Below are positions 10,537-18,470 of a stretch of DNA of 64,000 bases, in pieces. Numbering within the stretch: position 1 is the stretch's first letter; every line of letters begins with the position of its first letter. The position numbers and the translations under genes were made by a program. Under the pieces are notes generated by a model, which saw only the letters and a program-made list of their open reading frames with translations, had not been told where the DNA came from and did no database searches. Source of the stretch: Micromonospora antibiotica (lineage in GTDB: Bacteria; Actinomycetota; Actinomycetes; Mycobacteriales; Micromonosporaceae); contig NZ_JAGFWR010000004.1 of NCBI RefSeq assembly GCF_017599305.1, positions 124,001 through 188,000 of the forward strand. The letters run 5' to 3'.

Positions 10537-11044
10537 GAGCCGTGTCCGCGTGACGTGACCCGCCAGGCAAGGACACCGCTCGGCTAGCGCGCGAGCAGGC
10601 GGCTGCCTGGTGTGGCGGCCGTCAGCCGCACGCAGACGCGCTCGCGGCGGCGATCACCGCCGCTGGCTGTCGACACCATCCGAACGACGGCTGGGGCCCT
10701 CGACGATGCGCTCGTCGCCGCACGGCTCGCCGAACCGGCGGATGCCGCTGCCGTATCCGGCGCGAACAGGCGCTGCGGGAACACGTCGAGCGGGCGACGG
10801 ATCTGCTGGCCGCGTACGCCGGAACCCTGACCAGCCACCTGCCCGCGATTCGTAGGGCAGCTCTTGGCGCTTGCGTCGATCGGGAGTTGCCGGCCGCGAG
10901 GCCGGGTGGCTCGACCTCGCCCGAGTCGGGCACTGTGCGCCGGGGAAGCCCCTGCCCGTCACGGCCACGGTTGGCGTACCGAGGTGGAACGTGCTCAACG
11001 CCTGACCCGGGAGGTGAGGAGACGGCAGGTTGTCCGGTCCACGC
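10537..11044. other. Intergenic stretch with decayed coding-like sequence
   Basis: No complete gene is credible here. On the plus strand, around 10767-10880, one frame reads like protein (EQALREHVERATDLLAAYAGTLT, then SHLPAIRRAALGAC) but has no start and drifts into low-complexity sequence, so it may be the leftover of a deleted gene. Overlapping short frames on both strands look like GC-rich shadows. Confidence 0.4.
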
Positions 11045-12190
11045 TCACTGGTGCAGATGCGCGCGTTGCCCCTCGCGGTCGAAGATCATGATCAGCTCGG
11101 CGGGTTCGTCGAGGGCTGTCATCGAGTGTGGTGTCATCGTCGAGAACTCGGCTGCCTCGCCCTTCTCGACCTCGATCTGCCGCTCACCGAGCCACAGCAG
11201 CACCCTGCCATCGAGTACCAGGAACCAGTCGTACCCCGGATGGACCCGCTGGGCCGGCATCGCCGCCCGGCCGCGTTCGGTCGGGGTGAGGGCCGGGCCA
11301 CGGGCGTCGGCCTCGGTGAGCGCGTGGGTCGCCTGATCGGCCAGGAGACGGGCCGCGTGCAGTGTTGCGGCCAGGTCCCCGTAGCCGACGAGGACGTACG
11401 GGTCGTCGACGGCCTGGTCGAGCCCGCTGGTGGGCCAGGGGCGTGACCGTTCGCGGGTGTACCCGGCGGCCTCGTTGATCGCGCCGTCGGCGATGCCGAC
11501 CAGCACCTGCGTGAGAACCGCCTGGAAGGCCAGCGACACCAGCGACAGGCGTAGCTGGCGGGGGTCGGGCCCGGCTTCATCGGACGGGAACGTGCCCAGT
11601 ATGTCGTCCCGGCCGACCCGGACGTCGTGGAAGGCTATGCTCCCGCTCGCCGTCCGGCGCTGGCCCAGGTTGTCCCAGTCTGCGGGGTGCGAGACCCCGC
11701 CACCTGCCGGGTTCGTGACGACGACCAGGTGTGCCGTGCGGTCGGCGCGGGTGGCGCTGACGAGGAGGCGGTCCGCGACGGCGCAGCCGGTGGCGAACAC
11801 GCCGTGGCCGGACACGGAGAGCGTGTCGCCGCGGCCGGTGGCCGTGATGGTGTCGCGGGGGTTGCTGACGGCGGCGACGAGCACCCGGCCGGTGGCGGCG
11901 TCGCGGCGGAGCGAGACCGCCAGCGCGGCGTTGTCGTAGAGCGCGGCCCGCCACAGGCACAGGTAAGTGGTAGCCGAGGAGGTGACCGATCGACGCGTCG
12001 GCGGCTGCCACGATCCGGGTGACGGAGTGGGAGGTGGGGTGGTCGTCGGGGTCGAGGGCGAGCAGCCCGCTGGCGCGCAGCAGCGCGATCTCGGCGCCTG
12101 GGGCCGGTTGGCGTGTTCCCGCGCGACGACGTCGGTGCGGAGCCGTTCGGCGACGGAGTGGGCGGTGACGATTGCGTCTGCGGGGCTCAC
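11045..12190 (-). pseudogene. Decayed flavin monooxygenase (acyl-CoA dehydrogenase fold) fused to a cupin remnant
   Basis: The frame is a second copy of the intact flavoprotein at 18467-19624 (shared blocks: NPRDTI, FATGCAVADR, PDWDNLGQR, LVSLAFQ, VLTQVLVGI, TRERSRPWP). A one-base loss near 12098 and a one-base gain at about 11966 put roughly 45 codons out of frame; the alternative frame there restores AEIALLRASGLLALDPDD and DASIGHLLGYH. The C-terminal catalytic region of the paralogue is missing. From about 11270 the frame instead continues into a cupin barrel (RVHPGYDWFLVLDGRVLLWL, EAAEFSTMTPH, ELIMIFDREGQRAHLH) of the sort found at the end of XRE-type regulators. A deletion therefore seems to have joined two genes. 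The chimera may still be transcribed behind the PLP gene, but it is unlikely to be a working monooxygenase. Confidence 0.8.
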
Positions 12191-12238
12191 GACACACCTG
12201 CCGGTTCGGGGGTGGGACGGCGCAGAAACCCATGCGGT

Positions 12239-13279
12239 TCAGGAATGCTGAGCTCTCGGCTGGCGCCTCCAGTGCATCACCGACCAGGGCGGCGCGAGTC
12301 CGTCGAGCGAATCGATCTCCATGGGTTTGAGCGTGTCGGGGTCCAGGGCATCGGGGTAACGGGCGAAGACCCGTTCGACATAGCGATGCCCGGTGTCCGC
12401 CCCCACGACGAGGTGGGTGCGGCCGGGGTCCCGACGTGCCGTCCAGGCCGCCGCGAGGTAGGCGGCGCCGGTGGACAGGCCTGCGAAGACCGCATGGTCG
12501 CGCATCAGGCCGATCGCGCCGGCCATGGCGTATCGGAATGTCAGCCAGTGAATCTGGTCATAGAGGTCGTGCCGGACGTTGTCGAACGGGATGGCGCTGC
12601 CGATGCCGGCGATGATGGCTTCGGGGTCCTGGAACCGTTCGCCGCCGAAGCTCACGCTGCCGAACGGTTGGATGCCGACGAGCGGGGTTGCCGGGTCGTG
12701 TACTCGCAGCGGCTGGATTAACCCCCCACTGGACGCGCCGGTGCCGACGCTGGAGACCACGGCAAGACGCGTGTCCGGCAGCGCGGCGCGCACAAGGTCG
12801 GCGAGTTCGGCGTAGCCAAGATAGTGGACCGGATCGTGGTACTGGCGCATCCAGTGCATGCCGGGATTGGCGCGCAGCAGCTGGCGTACCCGCTCGACTC
12901 GCCGGTTCTGGTCGAGTCGCAGATCGTGCTCGGCCGGCATCTGGTCGACGGTGGCACCGAGGATCTCCAGCTGGGCCCGGATGGCAGGTGTGACCGTGGT
13001 GGAGGCGATGATGTGGCACCGTAGGTCGTAGCGGTGGCAGACCATCGCCAGTGCCAGTGCGTAGATGCCGCTCGAGCTGTCGACGAGGGTGTCGCCGGGC
13101 CGTATCGTGCCGTCGGCGAGCAGGGCCCGGACGGCGCCGAGCGCGGCGTAGATCTTCAAGGTCTCGAACCGCAGCAGCACGACGTTGTCCGACAGTCTGA
13201 TCAGGCTGGGAGCCCGGATCGCGTCGGTGATGTGGCTGTGCACGGTCGTTGGCACGTCGGGCGGGTTCGGCAGTGACAT
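12239..13279 (-). CDS. PLP-dependent enzyme of the cysteine synthase / SbnA family
   Basis: A 346-residue fold-type II PLP enzyme. Its segments align with O-acetylserine sulfhydrylase-type enzymes: the presumptive PLP lysine Lys42 in RFETLKIYAALGA (replacing the usual xGSVKDR), the substrate loop DSSSGIYALALA (67-78), the phosphate-binding GTGASSGG (179-186), AGIGSAIPF, and FAGLSTGAAYLAA. The atypical context around the lysine and loop argues against housekeeping cysteine synthesis. It more likely makes a non-protein amino acid by beta-replacement (for example 2,3-diaminopropionate-like), which is an inference from the adjacent ATP-grasp ligase. It is divergent from the ATP-grasp gene across a 171-bp region carrying a palindrome. 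Confidence 0.82.
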   Translation of the reverse strand: MSLPNPPDVPTTVHSHITDAIRAPSLIRLSDNVVLLRFETLKIYAALGAVRALLADGTIRPGDTLVDSSSGIYALALAMVCHRYDLRCHIIASTTVTPAIRAQLEILGATVDQMPAEHDLRLDQNRRVERVRQLLRANPGMHWMRQYHDPVHYLGYAELADLVRAALPDTRLAVVSSVGTGASSGGLIQPLRVHDPATPLVGIQPFGSVSFGGERFQDPEAIIAGIGSAIPFDNVRHDLYDQIHWLTFRYAMAGAIGLMRDHAVFAGLSTGAAYLAAAWTARRDPGRTHLVVGADTGHRYVERVFARYPDALDPDTLKPMEIDSLDGLAPPWSVMHWRRQPRAQHS

Positions 13280-13321
13280 CGGCGGTCGTCCCTGGGGTTG
13301 AAGCCGGTGGGCGGCGGAGAC

Positions 13322-13340
13322 ACTTCAAACGCATTGAAGT
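13322..13340. promoter_or_regulatory. 19-bp palindrome in the divergent PLP / ATP-grasp promoter region
   Basis: ACTTCAA-ACGCA-TTGAAGT is a perfect 7-bp inverted repeat with a 5-base spacer, AT-rich against a GC-rich background. It sits 43 bases upstream of the minus-strand PLP gene and about 110 bases upstream of the plus-strand ATP-grasp gene. It has the size and symmetry of a dimeric repressor operator. Its regulator is unknown; the cupin/XRE remnant at 11045-11270 is one candidate source. Confidence 0.5.
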
Positions 13341-13436
13341 CGACGCATGTCCGCGTCGGATGGTAAGTCGCGCCGGCGGCCGCATTAGTTCCACGACGAT
13401 CGATGTGATGGGTTGGGAACTCTTCGGGCCGAGGGG

Positions 13437-13448
13437 ACGACATATACA
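13437..13448 (+). promoter_or_regulatory. AT-rich 12-mer shared by two promoter regions of the cluster (copy 1)
   Basis: ACGACATATACA lies just before the GTG of the ATP-grasp gene. The identical 12-mer occurs on the minus strand at 15445-15456, upstream of the methyltransferase. It may be a -10-like element or an operator half; its closeness to the GTG makes a simple -10 role doubtful. Confidence 0.3.
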
Positions 13449-13450
13449 CC

Positions 13451-14674
13451 GTGACGATTGCCTGCCTCGAGATGCTCTCCTTCGGGCTTGCCCACCTCGC
13501 ACGTGCTGCCCGCGCTGCCGGCGAGCGGATCGTGCTGCTGACCGGTGTCGAGGAGCTGTACCTGCATGAACTCGCGAAGCTGCCGCCCGAGACGATCGAG
13601 GTCGTTGCCGTGGACACGAACGATCGTGGGGCGGTCTCCCAGGCGCTGCGCGCGATCGAGGACCTCCGGGGTCTGATCAGCTCTACCGACACGTGGGGCG
13701 TGACCGGTGCCGAGCTCGCCGTCGAGCTCGGTCTGCCGGGTGTCGACCCGGCGGTCATCCGGCTGGCGCGCGACAAGTCACGCGTCCGGGACCTGCTCCA
13801 CGGCAGTAGGCTGAGCCCGTTCCCGGCGTTCGCCGTGGACGACGTGGCCTCGCTGTCGCTCGACGACCTGGCGGCAGCCGTCGGCCTGCCGGCCGTTGTC
13901 AAGGACACCGCCGGCACCAGCAGCCGGAACGTGTGGCTCGTCCGTGACGCCGAGGACCTCGCCCGCCTGCACCGGCAGGCCGCGGGCGCGACGCTGTTCG
14001 GGCGGTTGTTCGCGGAGCCGTTCCTCGCCGGCCCGGTCTACAGTGCCGAGACTGTGACCTGGGCCGGTCGCACGCGCATGCTGGGGATGTCGAGCCGACT
14101 TATGTCGCCGCAGCCCTGGTTCCGGGAGGACGTGACCGCGTTTCCGGTGGCGTTGCCGCCCGATGAGTTCCGGGCGATCGAGGATTGGCTCGGTGACGTG
14201 TTGGCGGTCCTCGGCTACACCGATCGGTTCGCCCATGTCGAGCTGGCCATGACCGTCGACGGGCCGCGTCTGATCGAGGTGAATCCGCGGATCGGCGGTG
14301 CGCTCGTGGGCGAGTCGATGTGCCGGGCCCTGGATGTGAATGTCTACGGGGGACTGGTCGACCTCGCGCTCGGCCGCCGCCCGCGGCTGCTCGACATGCC
14401 GATGGGCGGTGGACCGGCTGTGGCGTTCGTACTGGCGTATCCGGACAGACCCGGAGACCTCGTTGCCGTGCACGGCCTCGACGACATCGCCCGCTATCCC
14501 GGTCGACCCGAGTGGTACCCGACCAGGGCGGTCGGTGCCTCCATCGAGCACCTCAACGACGGGCGTGGCTACGTGGGGATCCTGTTGGCCGAGGGGCCGA
14601 CCGCGGAGATCGCCACGCACCGCGCCGTGGCCGCGGCGGGTGCCGTGCGTGTCGAGACCCGCCCCGCGTGCTAG
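13451..14674 (+). CDS. ATP-grasp carboxylate-amine ligase
   Basis: A 407-residue protein with an N-terminal Rossmann-like pre-ATP-grasp domain (about 1-110) and an ATP-grasp domain. Supporting features are the nucleotide lysine in LPAVVKDTAGTSSRNV, the acidic metal site EVNPRIGGAL (Glu276, Asn278), and a C-terminal lid. Such enzymes form amide bonds via an acyl-phosphate, often making dipeptides outside ribosomes and NRPSs. The substrates are unknown. Translation starts at GTG, which gives the first beta strand TIACLEM; ATG 13472 is an alternative. Its 3' end overlaps the convergent methyltransferase by four bases. It stands between a PLP amino-acid enzyme and a dipeptide-epimerase-like gene, which fits production of a modified dipeptide. 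Confidence 0.85.
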   Translation: MTIACLEMLSFGLAHLARAARAAGERIVLLTGVEELYLHELAKLPPETIEVVAVDTNDRGAVSQALRAIEDLRGLISSTDTWGVTGAELAVELGLPGVDPAVIRLARDKSRVRDLLHGSRLSPFPAFAVDDVASLSLDDLAAAVGLPAVVKDTAGTSSRNVWLVRDAEDLARLHRQAAGATLFGRLFAEPFLAGPVYSAETVTWAGRTRMLGMSSRLMSPQPWFREDVTAFPVALPPDEFRAIEDWLGDVLAVLGYTDRFAHVELAMTVDGPRLIEVNPRIGGALVGESMCRALDVNVYGGLVDLALGRRPRLLDMPMGGGPAVAFVLAYPDRPGDLVAVHGLDDIARYPGRPEWYPTRAVGASIEHLNDGRGYVGILLAEGPTAEIATHRAVAAAGAVRVETRPAC

Positions 14675-15408
14675 GGCCGGGTGCCGCGCACGATGAGCCG
14701 CCGGGCGTGGTTGTCGAAGGGCTCGGCATCGAATCCGCCGAAACACTCGACGCCGGTGAAGCCCGCTGTGGCGAGCATCCGCTTGAGCTCGGCGGCGCTG
14801 TAGAGGTGATGCGTGATGGAAGCCTGCCGGGCCAGGCCGCCGCGGACGAGGTAGAAGTCGTCCCGGAAGCGGGTCCAGTCATCCAGGACGGTTCCGCGTA
14901 CGATCAGCGTGCCTCCATCGATGTCGGAGATGATCGGCGCGGCCCCGTCTCGGGCCGCGATCTCCTTGCCGTACAGGTCGATGAGGAGCCGGCCGCCGGG
15001 TGCGAGGCTGGTGAGCGCGTTGCGCAGCACCTGCACGTTCTCGTCGTGGTCGTCGAACAGGCCGAACGACGTGTACATGCTGATCATCAGGTCGAACTGG
15101 CCGGCCTCGACGAACTGGCGCATGTCCGCCCGCAGCAGCCGCACGTCGACCCCGGCCTCGGCCGCCGCCGTCGCGGCCCGATCGAGCAGCGCTGCGCTCA
15201 GGTCCACCCCGGTCACCTGGGCGCCGCGGCGGGCCAGCGGGATCGTGTACGTGCCCGGCCCGCATCCCAGGTCGAGCACCCTGGTGCCGGGCGACAGTCG
15301 CAGCAGCGGCGACGAGGCGACTGTCGTCTCGGCCTGCGCGGCACGTTCGGGCGAGAAGAACACCGCCGAGAAATCGGTCCACATCGACTCGTCCTCGAAC
15401 CACTCCAT
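14671..15408 (-). CDS. Class I SAM-dependent methyltransferase (copy 1)
   Basis: A 245-residue methyltransferase with SAM motif I VLDLGCGPGTYTIPLA, acidic GVDLS, and LLRADMRQF and YTSFGLFDDHDEN post-motifs. The frame extends upstream, but ATG 15408 is preferred because it is preceded by GGAGG at proper spacing and aligns with the paralogue's start (MEWFEDESMW versus VNWYEDMNLW). It is clearly paralogous to the gene at 16543-17286 along the whole length. The target is unknown; N- or O-methylation of the cluster product is likely. Confidence 0.85.
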   Translation of the reverse strand: MEWFEDESMWTDFSAVFFSPERAAQAETTVASSPLLRLSPGTRVLDLGCGPGTYTIPLARRGAQVTGVDLSAALLDRAATAAAEAGVDVRLLRADMRQFVEAGQFDLMISMYTSFGLFDDHDENVQVLRNALTSLAPGGRLLIDLYGKEIAARDGAAPIISDIDGGTLIVRGTVLDDWTRFRDDFYLVRGGLARQASITHHLYSAAELKRMLATAGFTGVECFGGFDAEPFDNHARRLIVRGTRP

Positions 15409-15444
15409 TGCCGTTCCCTCCACCACCGGTCAGATTTACTTCCT

Positions 15445-15456
15445 TGTATATGTCGT
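15445..15456 (-). promoter_or_regulatory. AT-rich 12-mer shared by two promoter regions of the cluster (copy 2)
   Basis: On the minus strand this reads ACGACATATACA, identical to the copy before the ATP-grasp gene. It lies 37 bases upstream of the methyltransferase start and about 53 bases upstream of the divergent epimerase-like gene. Its placement is compatible with a -10 region for the methyltransferase. Confidence 0.3.
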
Positions 15457-15508
15457 TGCCGGTGCCCGATCGGTTCCGGCGCGTCCGACGATCGGAGAGA
15501 GGCATGTC

Positions 15509-16540
15509 ATGCTGAGCCTGTCCGTCGAGCGTGTTTCGCTGCGGCTGACCGAGACCGTGCGAAGCTCCCGCGGCGAGATCGACGCCGTGGACACCTGCAT
15601 GGTCACCGTCACCCATGCCGGCATCGTTGCCTACGGTGAGGGCACGCCGATCGAGTACGACGGGGTCACCGCGGACGATGTCGCACGGGCCATCGAGGCC
15701 GACGGCCCTGCCCTGCTCGGTCCCGACCTGACCGACCCGGAAGCGGCGCTCGACCGTGTCGACGCCTGGGACGCGCCGGCAGGCGCCCGGATGGCCTTGG
15801 ACGGCGCGCTGCACGACTGGATCGGCAAGGTCGGCCGACGACCGACCTGGCAGATCCTCGCCGCGCCCCGCCGGATCGGGCCGACGGTGTACACGATCGG
15901 GATCGCGAGTCCGGCCGAAGCCGCTACTGCGGTCCGCAACGCACCGCAGGTGGGTGCGTTCAAGGTGAAAGTCGGTGGCCCCGACGACATCGATGTCCTC
16001 GACGCCATCCGGCAGGTGACACCGCTGCCGATCCGGATCGACGCGAATGAGGCGTGGGACCTCAGCACTGCGCGCGCACTCACGCCACGTCTGCGCGCGC
16101 TCGGCGTCCACCTCGTCGAGCAGCCCTTCCCACGTAGCCGCATCGATGACTACGTCCGCTACAGGGAGCTTCCCGACCGGCTCCCGATCGTCCTGGACGA
16201 AGGATGCACCGACGTGGCCAGCGTCCACGCCGCCCTGGAACACTCCGACGGCATCGTCGTCAAGCTGTGCAAGGCGGGCGGCGTCCGCGCCGCACGACGG
16301 GTCATGACAGCCGCCCGGCAAGCCGGGCTCACGGTGCTGCTCAGCTGCATGTGCGAGTCAGAACTCGCCATCAGCCAGGCCGCGCTGCTCGCCCCGCTGG
16401 CCGACCACATCGACCTCGACGGCCACCTCTACCTCCGCGATCAGCCCTTCCGCGGGCTCGGACTCGAGGGCGGGTGGATCGTCCTGGGCGACGGACCCGG
16501 ACTCGGGGTGGCGCCCATCACCAACCCGGAACGGAGTTGA
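15509..16540 (+). CDS. Enolase-superfamily dipeptide epimerase-like enzyme
   Basis: A 343-residue member of the muconate-lactonizing/dipeptide epimerase branch. It has the acid/base pair of this branch (Lys152-x-Lys154 in FKVKVGG and Lys252 in VVKLCKAGG) and three metal ligands: Asp178 (RIDANEAW), Glu204 (VEQPFP) and Asp230 (VLDEG, where most relatives have DES). It also has the Asp302-Leu-Asp304 motif (IDLDGHLYL) that in known dipeptide epimerases binds the substrate amino group. I therefore infer stereo-inversion of a dipeptide or similar alpha-amino amide. ATG 15509 is preceded by GGAGAGAGG. It is the first gene of a four-gene operon with methyltransferase, exporter and flavoprotein. Confidence 0.85.
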   Translation: MLSLSVERVSLRLTETVRSSRGEIDAVDTCMVTVTHAGIVAYGEGTPIEYDGVTADDVARAIEADGPALLGPDLTDPEAALDRVDAWDAPAGARMALDGALHDWIGKVGRRPTWQILAAPRRIGPTVYTIGIASPAEAATAVRNAPQVGAFKVKVGGPDDIDVLDAIRQVTPLPIRIDANEAWDLSTARALTPRLRALGVHLVEQPFPRSRIDDYVRYRELPDRLPIVLDEGCTDVASVHAALEHSDGIVVKLCKAGGVRAARRVMTAARQAGLTVLLSCMCESELAISQAALLAPLADHIDLDGHLYLRDQPFRGLGLEGGWIVLGDGPGLGVAPITNPERS

Positions 16541-16542
16541 CG

Positions 16543-17286
16543 GTGAACTGGTACGAGGACATGAACCTGTGGTCCGGCTTCTCGGAGGTGCTCTTCACAC
16601 CCGAGCGTGCGCGGGCCGCCGCCGATGCGGTCGCCACCTCACCCCTGCTCGCGTTCGCTCCCGCAAGCCGCGTGCTCGACCAGTGCTGCGGCACGGGGTT
16701 CTTCACCGCACCGCTGGCTCGCCGTGGCTACCAGGTGACCGGCGTGGACCTGCACCCCGAGTTGCTCGAACGCGCGGCGGCCGCGTGCGCCGACGCCGGC
16801 GCGACGGCGTCCTTCGTGCGAGCGGACGTTCGCGAGTACGGGGTGCCGGAGGCGTACGACGTCGTGGTGAACATGTACACCTCCTTCGGCTACTTCGACG
16901 ATCACGAGGACAACATGCGGGTGCTGCACAACGCCCACCGGTCCCTCGCTCCCGGCGGCCAGCTGCTCGTCGATCTGCTGAGCAAGGAGACATACGCGTC
17001 GTGGGTCGGACCACCGAAGATCGTCGACGTACCCGGCGGCATGGTGGTCATGCGCGACACGATTCTGGACGACTGGACCCGCTACCGAACCGACTGGACG
17101 CTGGTGCGGGGCGACACCGCCGCGCACACCTCCCTCACCTGCTACGTCTACAGCGCCGCCGAACTGCGCGCCATGTTCGCGGAGGCAGGATTCGGGAAGA
17201 TCGAGTGCTTCGGCAATCTGGACGGCGGCCCCTACGACGCCAACGCGACCCGTCTGATCATCCGGGGCAGCAAGGGAAGCGGGTGA
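16543..17286 (+). CDS. Class I SAM-dependent methyltransferase (copy 2)
   Basis: A 247-residue paralogue of the methyltransferase at 14671-15408, sharing MYTSFG(L/Y)FDDHxxN, LAPGGxLLxDL, VLDDWTR(F/Y)R and the C-terminal F(D/N)...RLI(V/I)RG blocks. Motif I is altered to VLDQCCGTGFFTAPLA, with an extra cysteine pair in the SAM loop; the acidic GVDLH is kept. The GTG start lies two bases after the epimerase stop and the 3' end overlaps the exporter, so the operon is tightly coupled. Divergence from copy 1 suggests a different methylation site. Confidence 0.84.
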   Translation: MNWYEDMNLWSGFSEVLFTPERARAAADAVATSPLLAFAPASRVLDQCCGTGFFTAPLARRGYQVTGVDLHPELLERAAAACADAGATASFVRADVREYGVPEAYDVVVNMYTSFGYFDDHEDNMRVLHNAHRSLAPGGQLLVDLLSKETYASWVGPPKIVDVPGGMVVMRDTILDDWTRYRTDWTLVRGDTAAHTSLTCYVYSAAELRAMFAEAGFGKIECFGNLDGGPYDANATRLIIRGSKGSG

Positions 17287-18470
17287 GACCCGCCGCACTC
17301 GGCTCGTTTACCGGGGTGCGGATCGCCCTGCTCGGCAGCGGGCTGCTCGTCAACCTGATCGGCTTCTCCGTCTACCCGTACCTGGCGATCCTGCTGCGGC
17401 ATCGGATGGGCCTCAGCATGGATCAGGTCGGCGTCGTCCTGGGGCTGACGGCATTCGTGCAGTTCGCCGGCGGAGCGCCGGGCGCGGTGCTGGCGGAGCA
17501 CCTCGGCCTGCGGCGTTCGCTGCTGCTGGCGATGGCGCTGCAGACGCTCGGTTCGCTGGGACTGCTCGCTGGCGAGGTATGGCCGCCGGTGACGGTCCTG
17601 GCGCTGATGATCCGGTCGGCGGCCACCGCGCTGTACTCGCCCGCGGTCCGCGCCTACACGGTGCACGGCGCGGGCCCGGACGAGCAGCCGCGGCTGGTGT
17701 CGGCGAGCTACGCCACCGGCAACGCCGGGATCGCCCTCGGGCCGGTGGCAGGTGCGCTGTTCATCAACGCCCCGGGGGCGATGTTCGCCGCCGCGGCCAC
17801 CCTGCATGCCGCACTGACGATCGGACACGCGTTCCTGCCGCCAGACTGCCGTGGCCATGCCCGGGCCGTCGAGCCGCTGCACCGTGCCCTGAGCGGACTG
17901 GCGGTCCTGCCGTTCACGGTGACTGCCCTGACCATCTACCTCCACCTGTACTTCTACCAATATCTCGCGTCCTTTGCGGAAGGAAGGGTGCCCACGGTGT
18001 TCTACGGATCAGCCATGATGGGCTATTCGCTGCTGCTGGTCGTGCTGCAACCACTCTTGGCCGGGCGGGTCGAACAGATGCGGTACACCCAGGCGATGAC
18101 GATCGGGTTCGGTGGCCTGGCCATCGGTATGACCGCGTTCGCCGGCGGGCACGAACTCACGATCGCCGTCGGCATCGTCGCCCTCGGCGTGGGCAACTCG
18201 ATACTCTTCCTCAAGAACGTCCTCGAGGCGCTCGCCGTCACCCCCCGCTCGGCGGCGGTGGTCTTCGGGCACCAGCGGCTCGCCGAAGGTGTCGGCGCGC
18301 TTCTCAGCGGTGTCGTCGGCGGCGTCGTCTACCAGGCGTTCGAGACCGCCGGACACCTGCCCGGGCTATGGCTGGCCGTGGCCGCCCAGTGTGTGCTGCT
18401 GCCGATCCTGGTCGTACTGGTGTACCGAAGGCTCCGGCACCCCGCGACCGCACCGGTGGGTCCCCGATGA
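17283..18470 (+). CDS. MFS transporter, probable product exporter
   Basis: A 395-residue protein with about 12 hydrophobic helices and an MFS A-motif-like loop between helices 2 and 3 (LAEHLGLRRSL). The GTG start overlaps the preceding methyltransferase stop (GTGA). Placement inside the biosynthetic operon points to export of the pathway product, as with CntE in staphylopine systems (an analogy, not a demonstrated relationship). Confidence 0.85.
   Translation: MRPAALGSFTGVRIALLGSGLLVNLIGFSVYPYLAILLRHRMGLSMDQVGVVLGLTAFVQFAGGAPGAVLAEHLGLRRSLLLAMALQTLGSLGLLAGEVWPPVTVLALMIRSAATALYSPAVRAYTVHGAGPDEQPRLVSASYATGNAGIALGPVAGALFINAPGAMFAAAATLHAALTIGHAFLPPDCRGHARAVEPLHRALSGLAVLPFTVTALTIYLHLYFYQYLASFAEGRVPTVFYGSAMMGYSLLLVVLQPLLAGRVEQMRYTQAMTIGFGGLAIGMTAFAGGHELTIAVGIVALGVGNSILFLKNVLEALAVTPRSAAVVFGHQRLAEGVGALLSGVVGGVVYQAFETAGHLPGLWLAVAAQCVLLPILVVLVYRRLRHPATAPVGPR

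Noticed and set aside
12558..13502. 314-codon minus-strand frame overlapping the PLP gene
   Set aside because: The in-frame PLP enzyme at 12239-13279 has the conserved motifs; this is its shifted shadow.
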